NCBI GenBank assembly: GCA_011523245.1
Contig: WTHG01000360.1
Location: 1 to 6,038, forward strand
Source: Verrucomicrobiales bacterium
Lineage (GTDB): Bacteria; Verrucomicrobiota; Verrucomicrobiia; Limisphaerales; UBA1100
DNA length: 6,038 nucleotides
Reading direction: 5' to 3'
Position 1 is the first letter of the stretch. Every line of letters starts with the position of its first letter. A model generated the notes under the pieces. The model worked only from the letters and a program-made list of their open reading frames with translations, had not been told where the DNA came from and did not search any database. The position numbers and the translations under genes were made by a program. Of this stretch, positions 1-6,038 are shown piece after piece.

Positions 1-1296
1 TCAATCCTCTTCGGCGATGCCGCAAGGCGCGAGGATGGCGTCTTTCATGCCGTGAATGATCTTCTTATCGGCTGGGCAAATTGTCGCGAGTATGCCGCCA
101 AGGTTCACTTCGTTTTCACTCTGTACAAAATAATACGGACACAAACGTGCGCGGCCTTTCATGGGGGTCCGTTCATTTCGTTCAAAATCAAACCACTCGT
201 GTTGAACCGTACGAGGTTTTTCGTACCGCTGTAAAATCCATGGTGAAGTTTCGAAATGGTCAATGGCTTCTTGAACGCCGGCAGCCCATTCATTCAGAGG
301 GAGGTCTGCTCCTAATCGCACGCTGCGGGCGCCCCAGGCGCGTTCGTTGAAACCTGAAAGTTTCAGGATTAGGTGGCGTTGTTTTTGGGATAATTCACTA
401 AGTTGCCGCCAGTCGGTTAATTCAAGGCAAGGAATGGCCGCATGCGGAGGGATTGGGGCTGGGTCGATGAGCCAAGTTTGGGGTATCACGTTTTCCAGTA
501 AACGCATGAATTTGCCGCCCAACTCGCGCTGCCAAAATTCCCGTAGGTTGCGATTCCAAAACAAGGCGAACAGCATTTTCTCCTCCAAATGAGTCTTGGG
601 AGGAGCCGTAAGTTGAATGGCGCCTGTGGCTGCGCGATCTAGCAATGCTTCCGCGTGAGGAATGTTCGGCAGATCAAAAAGCTCAAAAAAACGATACGCT
701 GAATCGCCATCAGCGAGATGGGCTTCGTCCGGTTCACATACTGAAAACCGCGGGCCAAGATGGTTAGCTAGCCATTCCATTTCAGGCCGATACGTGGCGG
801 ATTCCTCGGACACCATTAAATGGACCGAGCCGTTTTTTTGAAAAATACCGGCAAACCCCTCCGTCATGCCGTTGCTTCCGCCAAGGGCGTTGGGGTAAGT
901 GGCGTTCATCCAGCCGGTAAGGCCAATGCCGCCGGGCACGCTATCCAGTTCGGTAATGTGCCAGCCGTTTTCAGTGAGCAAAATGTCCGGGCGAATGACT
1001 CGGGGTAAATCAGTCTTAAACGCCTCATCTCGTTGCCGTTGAATTACGTTAGCGGGTTTACCGCGCTCGAGCCATTCAGCTACCCATGAGGGTTGTTTGC
1101 CGGCCACGCTGTGCCGGTAAAGTAAATCGGCTGCGCGATAAAACTGATGCAATACACGCCCCAGTTGATTTAGGGTGCGGGAAAATTTTTTCTCAAGGGG
1201 AAACGCCTCCAACGGTAGACGCCATTCATGGCCGGCGAAAAGACCCTCTTTAGGGAGCTGATCCCGTATTGCATTAGCTTGTTCAGCGGCCTGCAT
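1..1296 (-). CDS. Uncharacterised ATP-grasp-like protein, 431 aa
   Basis: I do not recognise a named family. The protein is soluble, with no signal peptide or membrane segment. Counting from the ATG at 1296, an RPDILLT stretch (about residues 102-108) leads into ITELDSVPGGIGLTG (114-128). This resembles the region in glutathionylspermidine-synthase-like ATP-grasp proteins where an RPD segment is followed by an E-L-[ND] strand. A YRFFELFD stretch (201-208), a PPK...EEK helix (about 233-240), LKLSGFNERAWGARSV (311-326), WILQRYE (353-359) and a closing GRARLCPYYFV segment (381-391) follow an order that would fit an ATP-grasp fold. An amide-forming ligase is therefore possible, but the substrate is unknown. 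The start is set by the TAATG overlap with the proA stop. A longer reading from 1332 would add a 12-residue arginine-rich leader lying over conserved proA codons, so I reject it. The TGA stop is at 3-1, so the gene is complete. Confidence 0.8.
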   Translation of the reverse strand: MQAAEQANAIRDQLPKEGLFAGHEWRLPLEAFPLEKKFSRTLNQLGRVLHQFYRAADLLYRHSVAGKQPSWVAEWLERGKPANVIQRQRDEAFKTDLPRVIRPDILLTENGWHITELDSVPGGIGLTGWMNATYPNALGGSNGMTEGFAGIFQKNGSVHLMVSEESATYRPEMEWLANHLGPRFSVCEPDEAHLADGDSAYRFFELFDLPNIPHAEALLDRAATGAIQLTAPPKTHLEEKMLFALFWNRNLREFWQRELGGKFMRLLENVIPQTWLIDPAPIPPHAAIPCLELTDWRQLSELSQKQRHLILKLSGFNERAWGARSVRLGADLPLNEWAAGVQEAIDHFETSPWILQRYEKPRTVQHEWFDFERNERTPMKGRARLCPYYFVQSENEVNLGGILATICPADKKIIHGMKDAILAPCGIAEED

Positions 1297-1298
1297 TA
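1294..1298 (-). promoter_or_regulatory. TAATG stop/start overlap, proA to the ATP-grasp-like gene
   Basis: On the minus strand the TAA stop of proA (1298-1296) shares its last base with an ATG (1296-1294) in the frame of the next gene. No Shine-Dalgarno sequence stands before it (the upstream bases are CGGCCTCACCCGCGCT), so initiation probably depends on ribosomes finishing proA. This site decides the start of the downstream gene. Confidence 0.7.
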
Positions 1299-2561
1299 AG
1301 CGCGGGTGAGGCCGGCGCCTTCGCCGAGCCATTTGTAGGTGGTGAGTTCGGCTAATCCCATGGGGCCGCGCGCGCCGATCTTGTCCGTGCTAATGCCAAT
1401 CTCCGCGCCCATGCCGAATTCGCCGCCATCGGAAAAGCGCGTGGAGGCATTCCAAAAGACAGTCGAGGTGTCGGCTTCAAGTTGGAAACGGCGGGCGGTG
1501 GCTTCGTTTTCGGTGACGATGCATTCGGTGTGGCCGGAGCCGTGCTTATTGATGTGCTCCAGGGCACCATCGACGCCATCAACCACACGAACCGAGCAGA
1601 TTAGATCCAGATATTCGGTGTCCCAATCCTCATTCACGGCATTCACGGCGAGGTTGCCGAGAATTGCTTTCGCTTTTGGGCAGCAGCGTATTTCTACGTT
1701 CTTTTCGGCCAAAGCTTGGCCGACAGCGGGGAGGAGTTCTTCAGCGCAGCGAATATCCACCAACAGTGTTTCCATGGCATTGCAAACGCCGGTGCGATGC
1801 GTTTTAGAATTCACAGTGATCGCCACAGCTTTGTCGGCATCGGCGGCCCCATCAAGGTAGACACTGCAGATACCTTTGTAATGTTTAATGACTGGAACGC
1901 GTGAGCATTCGGCGACAGCGCGGATCAGGCTTTCGCCACCGCGCGGAATGCAGAGGTCTACGGATTCTGTGAGGGCCAGTAATTCTGGGATGGCCGCGCG
2001 GTCAGTGGTGGGGACAACCTGAATTGCATTGTGCGGGAATTCATCGCACGCAGCTTGTCCTGCTTCAACCATCAGGCGTGCAATGATTTGATTTGAGTTA
2101 AGGGCTTCTTTGCCACCGCGCAGGATGGTGGCGTTGCCGGATTTAAAACAGAGTCCGGCCGCGTCCGCAGTGACATTGGGGCGCGATTCATAAATCATCA
2201 CCACGACACCGATTGGACATGCGATTTTTTTCAGCTTCAAGCCACTGGGCCGTTCGGTTTCGGCTAACACCCGGCCTACCGGATCGGGAAGTGCGGCCAC
2301 TTCGCGCAATCCTTGAGCCATTTGGGTAATGCGTTGTTCATTGAGCAGCAAGCGATCCATCATGGATTGCGGCAGTTTCATTGCCCGTGCCGTTTCCATA
2401 TCCAGGGCATTGGCCACTTGTATGGCTTCTGCTTGAGTCTCCAAGGCTTCGGCCATTGCGTTGAGGCACAGGTTCTTTTGATCCGTGCTTAAGCGCGGCA
2501 TGAGGCGGGCAGCACTTTTAGCAGCCGTCGCCAGCGCGATCATGTCTTCAGCTAAATTCAT
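1296..2561 (-). CDS. proA: Gamma-glutamyl phosphate reductase (glutamate-5-semialdehyde dehydrogenase)
   Basis: ProA catalyses the NADPH-dependent reduction of L-glutamyl 5-phosphate to glutamate 5-semialdehyde, the second step of proline synthesis from glutamate, in the cytoplasm. The 421 residues match the usual family length (E. coli about 417). Visible landmarks of this aldehyde-dehydrogenase-type family are the N-terminal AAKSAARL helix (13-20), the cofactor-domain stretch CPIGVVVMIYESRPNVTADA (115-134), SGNATILRGGKEA (141-153), IKHYKGICSVYLD (225-237), the catalytic cysteine C260 in RTGVCNAMETLLV (256-268), and the C-terminal signature EFGMGAEIGISTDKIGARGP (381-400) followed by LTTYKW. 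The ATG at 2561 gives a normal N-terminus, although the bases before it are pyrimidine-rich with no Shine-Dalgarno sequence. It lies 40 bp after the transpeptidase gene, and its stop overlaps the next start. Its usual partner, glutamate 5-kinase (proB), is not in the window. Confidence 0.97.
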   Translation of the reverse strand: MNLAEDMIALATAAKSAARLMPRLSTDQKNLCLNAMAEALETQAEAIQVANALDMETARAMKLPQSMMDRLLLNEQRITQMAQGLREVAALPDPVGRVLAETERPSGLKLKKIACPIGVVVMIYESRPNVTADAAGLCFKSGNATILRGGKEALNSNQIIARLMVEAGQAACDEFPHNAIQVVPTTDRAAIPELLALTESVDLCIPRGGESLIRAVAECSRVPVIKHYKGICSVYLDGAADADKAVAITVNSKTHRTGVCNAMETLLVDIRCAEELLPAVGQALAEKNVEIRCCPKAKAILGNLAVNAVNEDWDTEYLDLICSVRVVDGVDGALEHINKHGSGHTECIVTENEATARRFQLEADTSTVFWNASTRFSDGGEFGMGAEIGISTDKIGARGPMGLAELTTYKWLGEGAGLTRA

Positions 2562-2601
2562 CGGGGAGGGAAGAGTAGCCCGTGGATGGGGCGGGCAAAA
2601 G

Positions 2602-3120
2602 TCAGTTTTCAGTAATCAGCACCAAGGTGCCTTCAGGTACAGCGTCGAAAAGGGGTAGCAGATCATCGGCTCCAAGGTGGATACAACCCTGTGAGTTGGG
2701 TTGGCCCAATCTGGATTCGTCTCCAATGCCATGGATATATATGTAGCGTTGATGGCTGTCGACCTTGCCGCCGGAATTAAAATCAGGCTCCAGGCCTTCC
2801 AGCCATAAAATGCGGTCGGTGATGAGTGCGGAAGGATCGCCTTTGCCGTCATATCGAATCGGTTGACGTCCTTTAAAGACTGTGCCGATGGGTTCACCAG
2901 CGCCGATTTTTTCACTGACCCGATGCAGTCCCAGCGGGGTTTGAAAGGAGCCTTCCTCTTGGCCTGTACCGTTGGTGGCGGTGGAGGCGGTGAGTGTTTT
3001 GGATTGGTCGCCGTGATAATGGGTCAGCGTTTGACGAGAGACCTGCACGTGGAGACAGTGTTCAGTAGGAGAATGCCCGTGCTGTTCGCAGGCCTCCTGA
3101 AATGCTGCCGGCAGATTCAT
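2602..3120 (-). CDS. YkuD-family L,D-transpeptidase with altered active-site motif
   Basis: L,D-transpeptidases form 3-3 peptidoglycan cross-links or attach proteins to peptidoglycan through a catalytic cysteine. The 172-residue product is essentially a lone YkuD domain: LTASTATNGTG (43-53), EGSFQTPLGLHRVSEKIGAG (56-75), VFKGRQPI (81-88), DRILWLEGLEP (102-112) and YIYIHG (126-131), then the catalytic segment NSQGCIHL (142-149) with C146. H130, S143, G145 and C146 fit the family. The usual S-H-G-C-[IV]-R reads S-Q-G-C-I-H here, so Q144 replaces a conserved His and H148 a common Arg. The N-terminus is polar (MNLPAAFQEACEQHG) with no signal peptide, lipobox or membrane segment. An in-frame TAA at 3135-3133 excludes a longer start. 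The ATG overlaps the stop of the small membrane-protein gene by four bases (ATGA). Family membership is secure; activity and location are not. Confidence 0.9.
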   Translation of the reverse strand: MNLPAAFQEACEQHGHSPTEHCLHVQVSRQTLTHYHGDQSKTLTASTATNGTGQEEGSFQTPLGLHRVSEKIGAGEPIGTVFKGRQPIRYDGKGDPSALITDRILWLEGLEPDFNSGGKVDSHQRYIYIHGIGDESRLGQPNSQGCIHLGADDLLPLFDAVPEGTLVLITEN

Positions 3121-3533
3121 TGGAGAATTGGCTTAATGTCTTCGTGTGGAATAAAGCGGCGTGTGCGATTGCCGTCGACACCCAAATGTAGACCGTCCGG
3201 GCGCCATTCTATTTGACTCCATTTGGCGGCTGCTTCTTCCGGCGTGCGCACGACATCGATTTCACCAATTCGTCCGGGCATGAAAAACTTAGGTTGCCGG
3301 CGGCCAATGTACACGCGCAGTCGCACGGATTTGCCGTCCATATGCGGTTCCAAAAATACGTGAGCACCCAGGGCGGGTTCATCGAACTGGCCGTCGCTCC
3401 AGAGTAGTGTGACGCTGTGTTCCAGAGTCACCATTTTTTTGCGTTCAGTAAGGACGGCGCCGGTGCCGTACCCGATCATCAGGCAGACGAGCGCCACCAA
3501 AATGAATTCCGGTAATTTTTTTGGTAGCGCCAT
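3117..3533 (-). CDS. Small membrane-anchored protein of unknown function, 138 aa
   Basis: I do not recognise this family. The product has a short basic N-terminus (MALPKKLPE), one hydrophobic segment (about residues 10-28, FILVALVCLMIGYGTGAVL), a basic stretch TERKK, and then about 100 residues that look like a small beta-rich domain. Its C-terminal half carries GRRQPKFFMPGRIGEIDVV (77-95), an acidic/alanine helix (PEEAAAKW, 98-105) and IEWRPDGLHLGVDG (108-121). The segment could be an anchor or an uncleaved signal; there is no lipobox. Basic residues flank it on both sides, so orientation is unclear. The ATG shares its first base with the argA stop (TGATG, 3535-3531), and the gene ends in a four-base overlap with the transpeptidase gene. 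Tight coupling on both sides and intact coding sequence support a real gene. A role with the transpeptidase at the envelope is inferred from position only. Confidence 0.82.
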   Translation of the reverse strand: MALPKKLPEFILVALVCLMIGYGTGAVLTERKKMVTLEHSVTLLWSDGQFDEPALGAHVFLEPHMDGKSVRLRVYIGRRQPKFFMPGRIGEIDVVRTPEEAAAKWSQIEWRPDGLHLGVDGNRTRRFIPHEDIKPILQ

Positions 3534-4813
3534 CAGTTAAGTTTTTTAATCAGCACCTTGGAGTTTCGCCCCTGCTCCTGGTAGGCCGCCCGCCGTGAGG
3601 TGGGTAAATCATTGGGAGAGCCTTCCATGAAAGCTGATTTATTAGTGAAAAATGCGAAGGATTGTGTGGAAAGGGTGAATAGCTTTTCGAGGCCGGATTC
3701 GCGGGCTTTGGCCTCAATAAACTGAACCAGTTTTTGCCCAATCCCCTGATTGCCATGTGAAGGGTTCACGAATAGATGGGCCAGCTCGCCGATACCTTCC
3801 TCGGAATGCGTGTGTAGCGCCACACAGGCAACTGGGTTGTCGTCGATCTCGAAAAGGAAATAATCCTCGAGCATTTCCTCAATGGCTTCTTCGCTGCGAG
3901 TAACCAGCCGTTCTCCGTCCATGGCTTCACGGGAAAGGCGGTGGATGCTTGCGGCATCCTTCTTTTTTGCCGGCCTGATTTGGCGGTATTCATTGGCGTA
4001 CACGAGTGTGCCAATGCCTTCATTGGAAAACACTTCAGCCAGAAGACCTTCGGTGACGAGGCCGTTAATTAGATGGACGCGAGGCACGCCGGCGGCGCAG
4101 GCCTCGGCGGCATGCCGGGCTTTGGAACGGTGTTCTGCGGGGATGCGCTCGGGCTCATCGGCAAGTGAGGCTTGCAGTTCAGTGGAGATAACTTGGCGGA
4201 CAATAGCGCCATCGCGTTGCAGGCCGTCTGTGGTGGAAATAAAAATTAATTTGGTGGCCTGTAACGCTTCAGCGACGCAATGGGCGACCGAATCGCTGTT
4301 CAGTCGAAACGTATTACCTTCGCCATCGAATCCGAGCGGAGGAATCACGGGGGTGATTCCTTGGGCTAGGAGGGTTTGAAGGAGTTCAGTGTCGATGCGC
4401 TCAACTTGGCCGGTGTTTAGATGGTCCGTGCCGGCGAGGATGCCAAGGGGCTGGGCCGCCACAGCATTGGCGTTGGCGGCGCGCAGATCGTTGGTGGCAA
4501 AGCCTTCGAGGATTTCGTGGGTGAGACCGTTGGCCGCGGTGAGGGCCAATTTCAAGGTGGTGTCATCAGTGATGCCCGTGCCATCGAGATTGCTCGGGGT
4601 GAGAGATTGTTCCTCGGCGAGCTGTGCGATTTGTTCGGCGGCCCCGTGGATGAGCACGACCCTGATGTTCAAGGATCGCAGGACGGCGATATCGAGCAGG
4701 AGGTTGGCGAAGTTAATATGCGACACGACTGCGCCATCGGCCGCGATCACGAAGGTCTTTTCGCGAAAGCGCGGAATGTATTGCAGGATGCCTCTGAGGT
4801 CAGTCGGTTTCAC
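3533..4813 (-). CDS. argA: N-acetylglutamate synthase (amino-acid N-acetyltransferase), kinase-fold plus GNAT
   Basis: ArgA transfers acetyl from acetyl-CoA to glutamate, the first step of arginine synthesis. The 426 residues (E. coli ArgA 443) show the classical two-domain layout. An amino-acid-kinase-fold domain covers about 1-275, with VVLIHGAAEQI (52-62) at the nucleotide-loop position in the ArgA-like form rather than the HGGG of true kinases, and RLNSDSVA (170-177) matching the family's N-x-[NS]-[AS]-D motif. In classical ArgA this domain usually serves arginine feedback. A GNAT domain follows (about 280-426), with IGELAHLFVN (341-350), the acetyl-CoA loop GNQGIGQKLV (354-363) and the ArgA-type ending DLPTSRRAAYQEQGRNSKVL (402-421). 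The start codon is GTG at 4813, with only a weak Shine-Dalgarno candidate. An in-frame TGA at 4840-4838 rules out a much longer form. It lies 45 bp after hisC, and its stop overlaps the next start. Confidence 0.92.
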   Translation of the reverse strand: MKPTDLRGILQYIPRFREKTFVIAADGAVVSHINFANLLLDIAVLRSLNIRVVLIHGAAEQIAQLAEEQSLTPSNLDGTGITDDTTLKLALTAANGLTHEILEGFATNDLRAANANAVAAQPLGILAGTDHLNTGQVERIDTELLQTLLAQGITPVIPPLGFDGEGNTFRLNSDSVAHCVAEALQATKLIFISTTDGLQRDGAIVRQVISTELQASLADEPERIPAEHRSKARHAAEACAAGVPRVHLINGLVTEGLLAEVFSNEGIGTLVYANEYRQIRPAKKKDAASIHRLSREAMDGERLVTRSEEAIEEMLEDYFLFEIDDNPVACVALHTHSEEGIGELAHLFVNPSHGNQGIGQKLVQFIEAKARESGLEKLFTLSTQSFAFFTNKSAFMEGSPNDLPTSRRAAYQEQGRNSKVLIKKLN

Positions 4814-4858
4814 GTCGCCAATATCGGGTCGGGAATATCAGGAGAAAGCCGTGTCGGT

Positions 4859-5935
4859 TCAACGCAATTCTCTCAGGGCATTCAGGCAGCGTTTGTTTTC
4901 AGTGGGAGTTCCAATGGAAATCCGGATCCATTCGGGGAGTTGATAGCCGGCCATCGGGCGCGTAATGACGCCCCTTTCCTGGAGTTTTTGGAATGTGCCG
5001 CTGCCATCGCTCACGTTTGCCAAAATGAAATTGGCGTGTGATGGCACGGTTTCGATGCCCATTTCGCCGAGAGCCTCTTCAAAGAACTGTAAACCGGTGG
5101 CGTTATTGGCGCGGGTGGTTTCAAGATGGGCATTGTCGTCAATCGCAGCCAGCGCGGCGGCTTGAGCCATGGCGTTGAGATTGAAGGGTTGGCGGACTTT
5201 TTCCAGCGCGGCAATAAACTCCGGATGGCCGATTCCATAGCCAACGCGTAATCCGGCCAAGCCGTAAATCTTGGAAAACGTGCGCATGAGAATAAGGTTC
5301 TTTTTTTCCTGTAGCTGAGGAATGAGGTCGAGCGGTTCATTAAGAAACTCGAAATACGCCTCGTCCATAACTAGTAATGTATGCTCCGGAACAGCATTGA
5401 TGAGTGCCAAGACATCCTCGTGCGGAGCGAGGGTGCCGGTCGGGTTGTTGGGGTTGGCGACGAAAACAATGCGGGTATCGGGCGTGATGGCCTCCGCCAT
5501 GGCGTGTAGGTCGTGACCGTATTCCTTGGCCGGTACGGTAATGCATTTGGCGCCGGTGAGATGGGCCACGATCGGGTAAATGGCAAAACAATATTGGGAG
5601 ACCACGATGTTTGTGCCGGGGCCAAGAAGAGCGTGTGCGACGAATTCAATGATCTCGTTGGATCCATTTCCGAAAATCAATTGGTTGGAATCAACGCCGA
5701 GTCGTTCGGCCATGGTGTTGCGCAGATAGAAGGCGTTGCCGTCCGGATAAAGGTGGATTTGGGCGGCCGTTTGCTGCATGGCCTCTACCGCCATAGGTGA
5801 GGGGCCTAGAGGATTTTCGTTAGAAGCGAGTTTAATGAGTCCGTCCAAAGGGAGGCCGAGTTCGCGGGCGACTTCTTCCAGAGGGCGGCCGGGTTGATAG
5901 ACCGGCAAGTTGGCCAGTTGGGGGTTGAGTTGCAT
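4859..5935 (-). CDS. hisC: Histidinol-phosphate aminotransferase
   Basis: HisC is a PLP-dependent class I/II aminotransferase that converts imidazole-acetol phosphate and glutamate to L-histidinol phosphate and 2-oxoglutarate, in histidine synthesis. The 358 residues are a normal length. Motifs in order are KLASNENPLGPSP (35-47), LYPDGNAFYLR (62-72), FGNGSNEIIEF (88-98), the FAIYP substrate-side stretch (117-121), VANPNNPTGTL (159-169), DEAYFEF (191-197), the PLP lysine K222 in RTFSKIYGLAGLRVGYG (218-234), and R338 in WIRISIGT near the C-terminus, which fits the conserved carboxylate-binding arginine. The sequence resembles the HisC2-type subgroup, members of which can also act on aromatic amino acids, so a second role in tyrosine or phenylalanine synthesis is possible. 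The ATG at 5935 shares a base with the TGA stop of the gene before it. No other histidine gene is visible in the window. Confidence 0.96.
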   Translation of the reverse strand: MQLNPQLANLPVYQPGRPLEEVARELGLPLDGLIKLASNENPLGPSPMAVEAMQQTAAQIHLYPDGNAFYLRNTMAERLGVDSNQLIFGNGSNEIIEFVAHALLGPGTNIVVSQYCFAIYPIVAHLTGAKCITVPAKEYGHDLHAMAEAITPDTRIVFVANPNNPTGTLAPHEDVLALINAVPEHTLLVMDEAYFEFLNEPLDLIPQLQEKKNLILMRTFSKIYGLAGLRVGYGIGHPEFIAALEKVRQPFNLNAMAQAAALAAIDDNAHLETTRANNATGLQFFEEALGEMGIETVPSHANFILANVSDGSGTFQKLQERGVITRPMAGYQLPEWIRISIGTPTENKRCLNALRELR

Positions 5936-5937
5936 CA
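5933..5937 (-). promoter_or_regulatory. TGATG stop/start overlap into hisC
   Basis: On the minus strand a TGA (5937-5935) ending an upstream open frame shares its A with the hisC ATG (5935-5933). The same arrangement appears at the argA-to-membrane-protein junction (3535-3531). It supports hisC being translationally coupled to the preceding gene and makes a separate hisC promoter immediately upstream unlikely. Confidence 0.6.
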
Positions 5938-6038
5938 GCCCATCCAGTTAGTTCGGCTGCTCTTGCCGATCTCGGTAATTTCGCCCGTAGAATGTTTGGC
6001 GATATAAATGGTGATACTGGCGGCGGTGACGAAAGTAC
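5935..6038 (-). CDS. C-terminal end of an unrecognised upstream gene (partial)
   Basis: One minus-strand frame is open from the window edge to a TGA at 5937-5935 and gives 33 residues: TFVTAASITIYIAKHSTGEI followed by TEIGKSSRTNWMG. The first complete codon starts at 6036; the 5' part of the gene lies outside the window. The alternating hydrophobic pattern of ITIYIAKH, followed by a polar turn, looks like the last beta-strand of a folded domain. Of the other minus-strand frames, one closes on a TAA at 5950-5948 and is rich in Arg, His and Tyr, as a shadow frame often is. The exact one-base overlap of the stop with the hisC start, as at other junctions here, is the main reason to call it a gene. 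I cannot assign a function. Because hisC is its partner, a biosynthetic enzyme is a reasonable guess but no more. Confidence 0.6.
   Translation of the reverse strand, partial: TFVTAASITIYIAKHSTGEITEIGKSSRTNWMG

Noticed and set aside
1339..1860. Plus-strand frame of 173 codons opposite proA
   Set aside because: It is antisense to the conserved catalytic and C-terminal parts of ProA and has low-complexity Ser/Ala/Arg composition with no domain.
2578..2596. Small inverted repeat GCCCG/CGGGC with a 9-base loop just before proA
   Set aside because: The stem is only five pairs, and no U-run follows it in the minus direction, so it is not a credible terminator. It may be chance.
2970..2996. GGTGGCGGTGGAGGCGGT simple repeat on the plus strand
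   Set aside because: It is the reverse of the codons for the TASTAT stretch, a conserved YkuD strand, so protein constraint explains it.
3515..3522. Run of seven A on the minus strand near the start of the small membrane-protein gene (and another in proA near 2224-2230), possible frameshift or phase-variation sites
   Set aside because: Both runs encode Lys-Lys in intact frames. Neither has a downstream stimulator or an alternative frame that would yield a sensible product.
4820..4839. AATATC repeated 14 bases apart in the hisC-argA gap, a possible operator
   Set aside because: Two six-base copies in a short spacer are weak evidence, and there is no promoter-like sequence beside them.
4389..5041. 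Long plus-strand open frames (184 and 206 codons) opposite argA and hisC
   Set aside because: They lie wholly antisense to two genes with clear family motifs, overlap each other, and show no recognisable domain. They are shadow frames of GC-rich coding DNA.

Overview
The window holds seven genes, all read from the minus strand and packed almost without gaps. In transcription order (high to low coordinate) they are: the 3' end of an unrecognised gene (6038-5935); hisC, histidinol-phosphate aminotransferase (5935-4859); argA, a two-domain N-acetylglutamate synthase (4813-3533); a small protein with one membrane segment (3533-3117); a YkuD-family L,D-transpeptidase (3120-2602); proA, gamma-glutamyl phosphate reductase (2561-1296); and a conserved-looking protein with features of an ATP-grasp ligase (1296-1). 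The ProA, HisC and ArgA identifications are secure from motifs and length. The last gene and the small membrane protein are not recognised as named families. No rRNA, tRNA, CRISPR, transposon or long repeat was seen, and no credible plus-strand gene.

Four of the six junctions are stop/start overlaps: TGATG at 5937-5933, TGATG at 3535-3531, ATGA at 3120-3117 and TAATG at 1298-1294. The other two gaps are 45 bp (4814-4858) and 40 bp (2562-2601), with no visible promoter or terminator. I therefore read the whole window as part of one operon whose 5' and 3' ends lie outside it. No start has a clear Shine-Dalgarno sequence, which fits translational coupling at the overlapping junctions.

The operon mixes amino-acid biosynthesis with cell-envelope work. 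HisC makes L-histidinol phosphate using glutamate as amino donor. ArgA acetylates glutamate for arginine synthesis. ProA reduces glutamyl phosphate for proline synthesis. Between argA and proA sits a tightly coupled pair of possible envelope genes: the small membrane protein and the L,D-transpeptidase. The transpeptidase has an altered active-site motif and no visible export signal. The last gene starts on the stop codon of proA.

The organism is a bacterium with moderately GC-rich DNA. The ArgA-type synthase, the compact mixed operon and the weak Shine-Dalgarno signals make me think of Verrucomicrobiota, but this is an impression from protein character rather than a proof. The window looks like ordinary chromosomal core sequence. 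The parts most worth a second look are the ATP-grasp-like gene, the unusual transpeptidase with its membrane partner, and the unidentified gene cut by the window edge.
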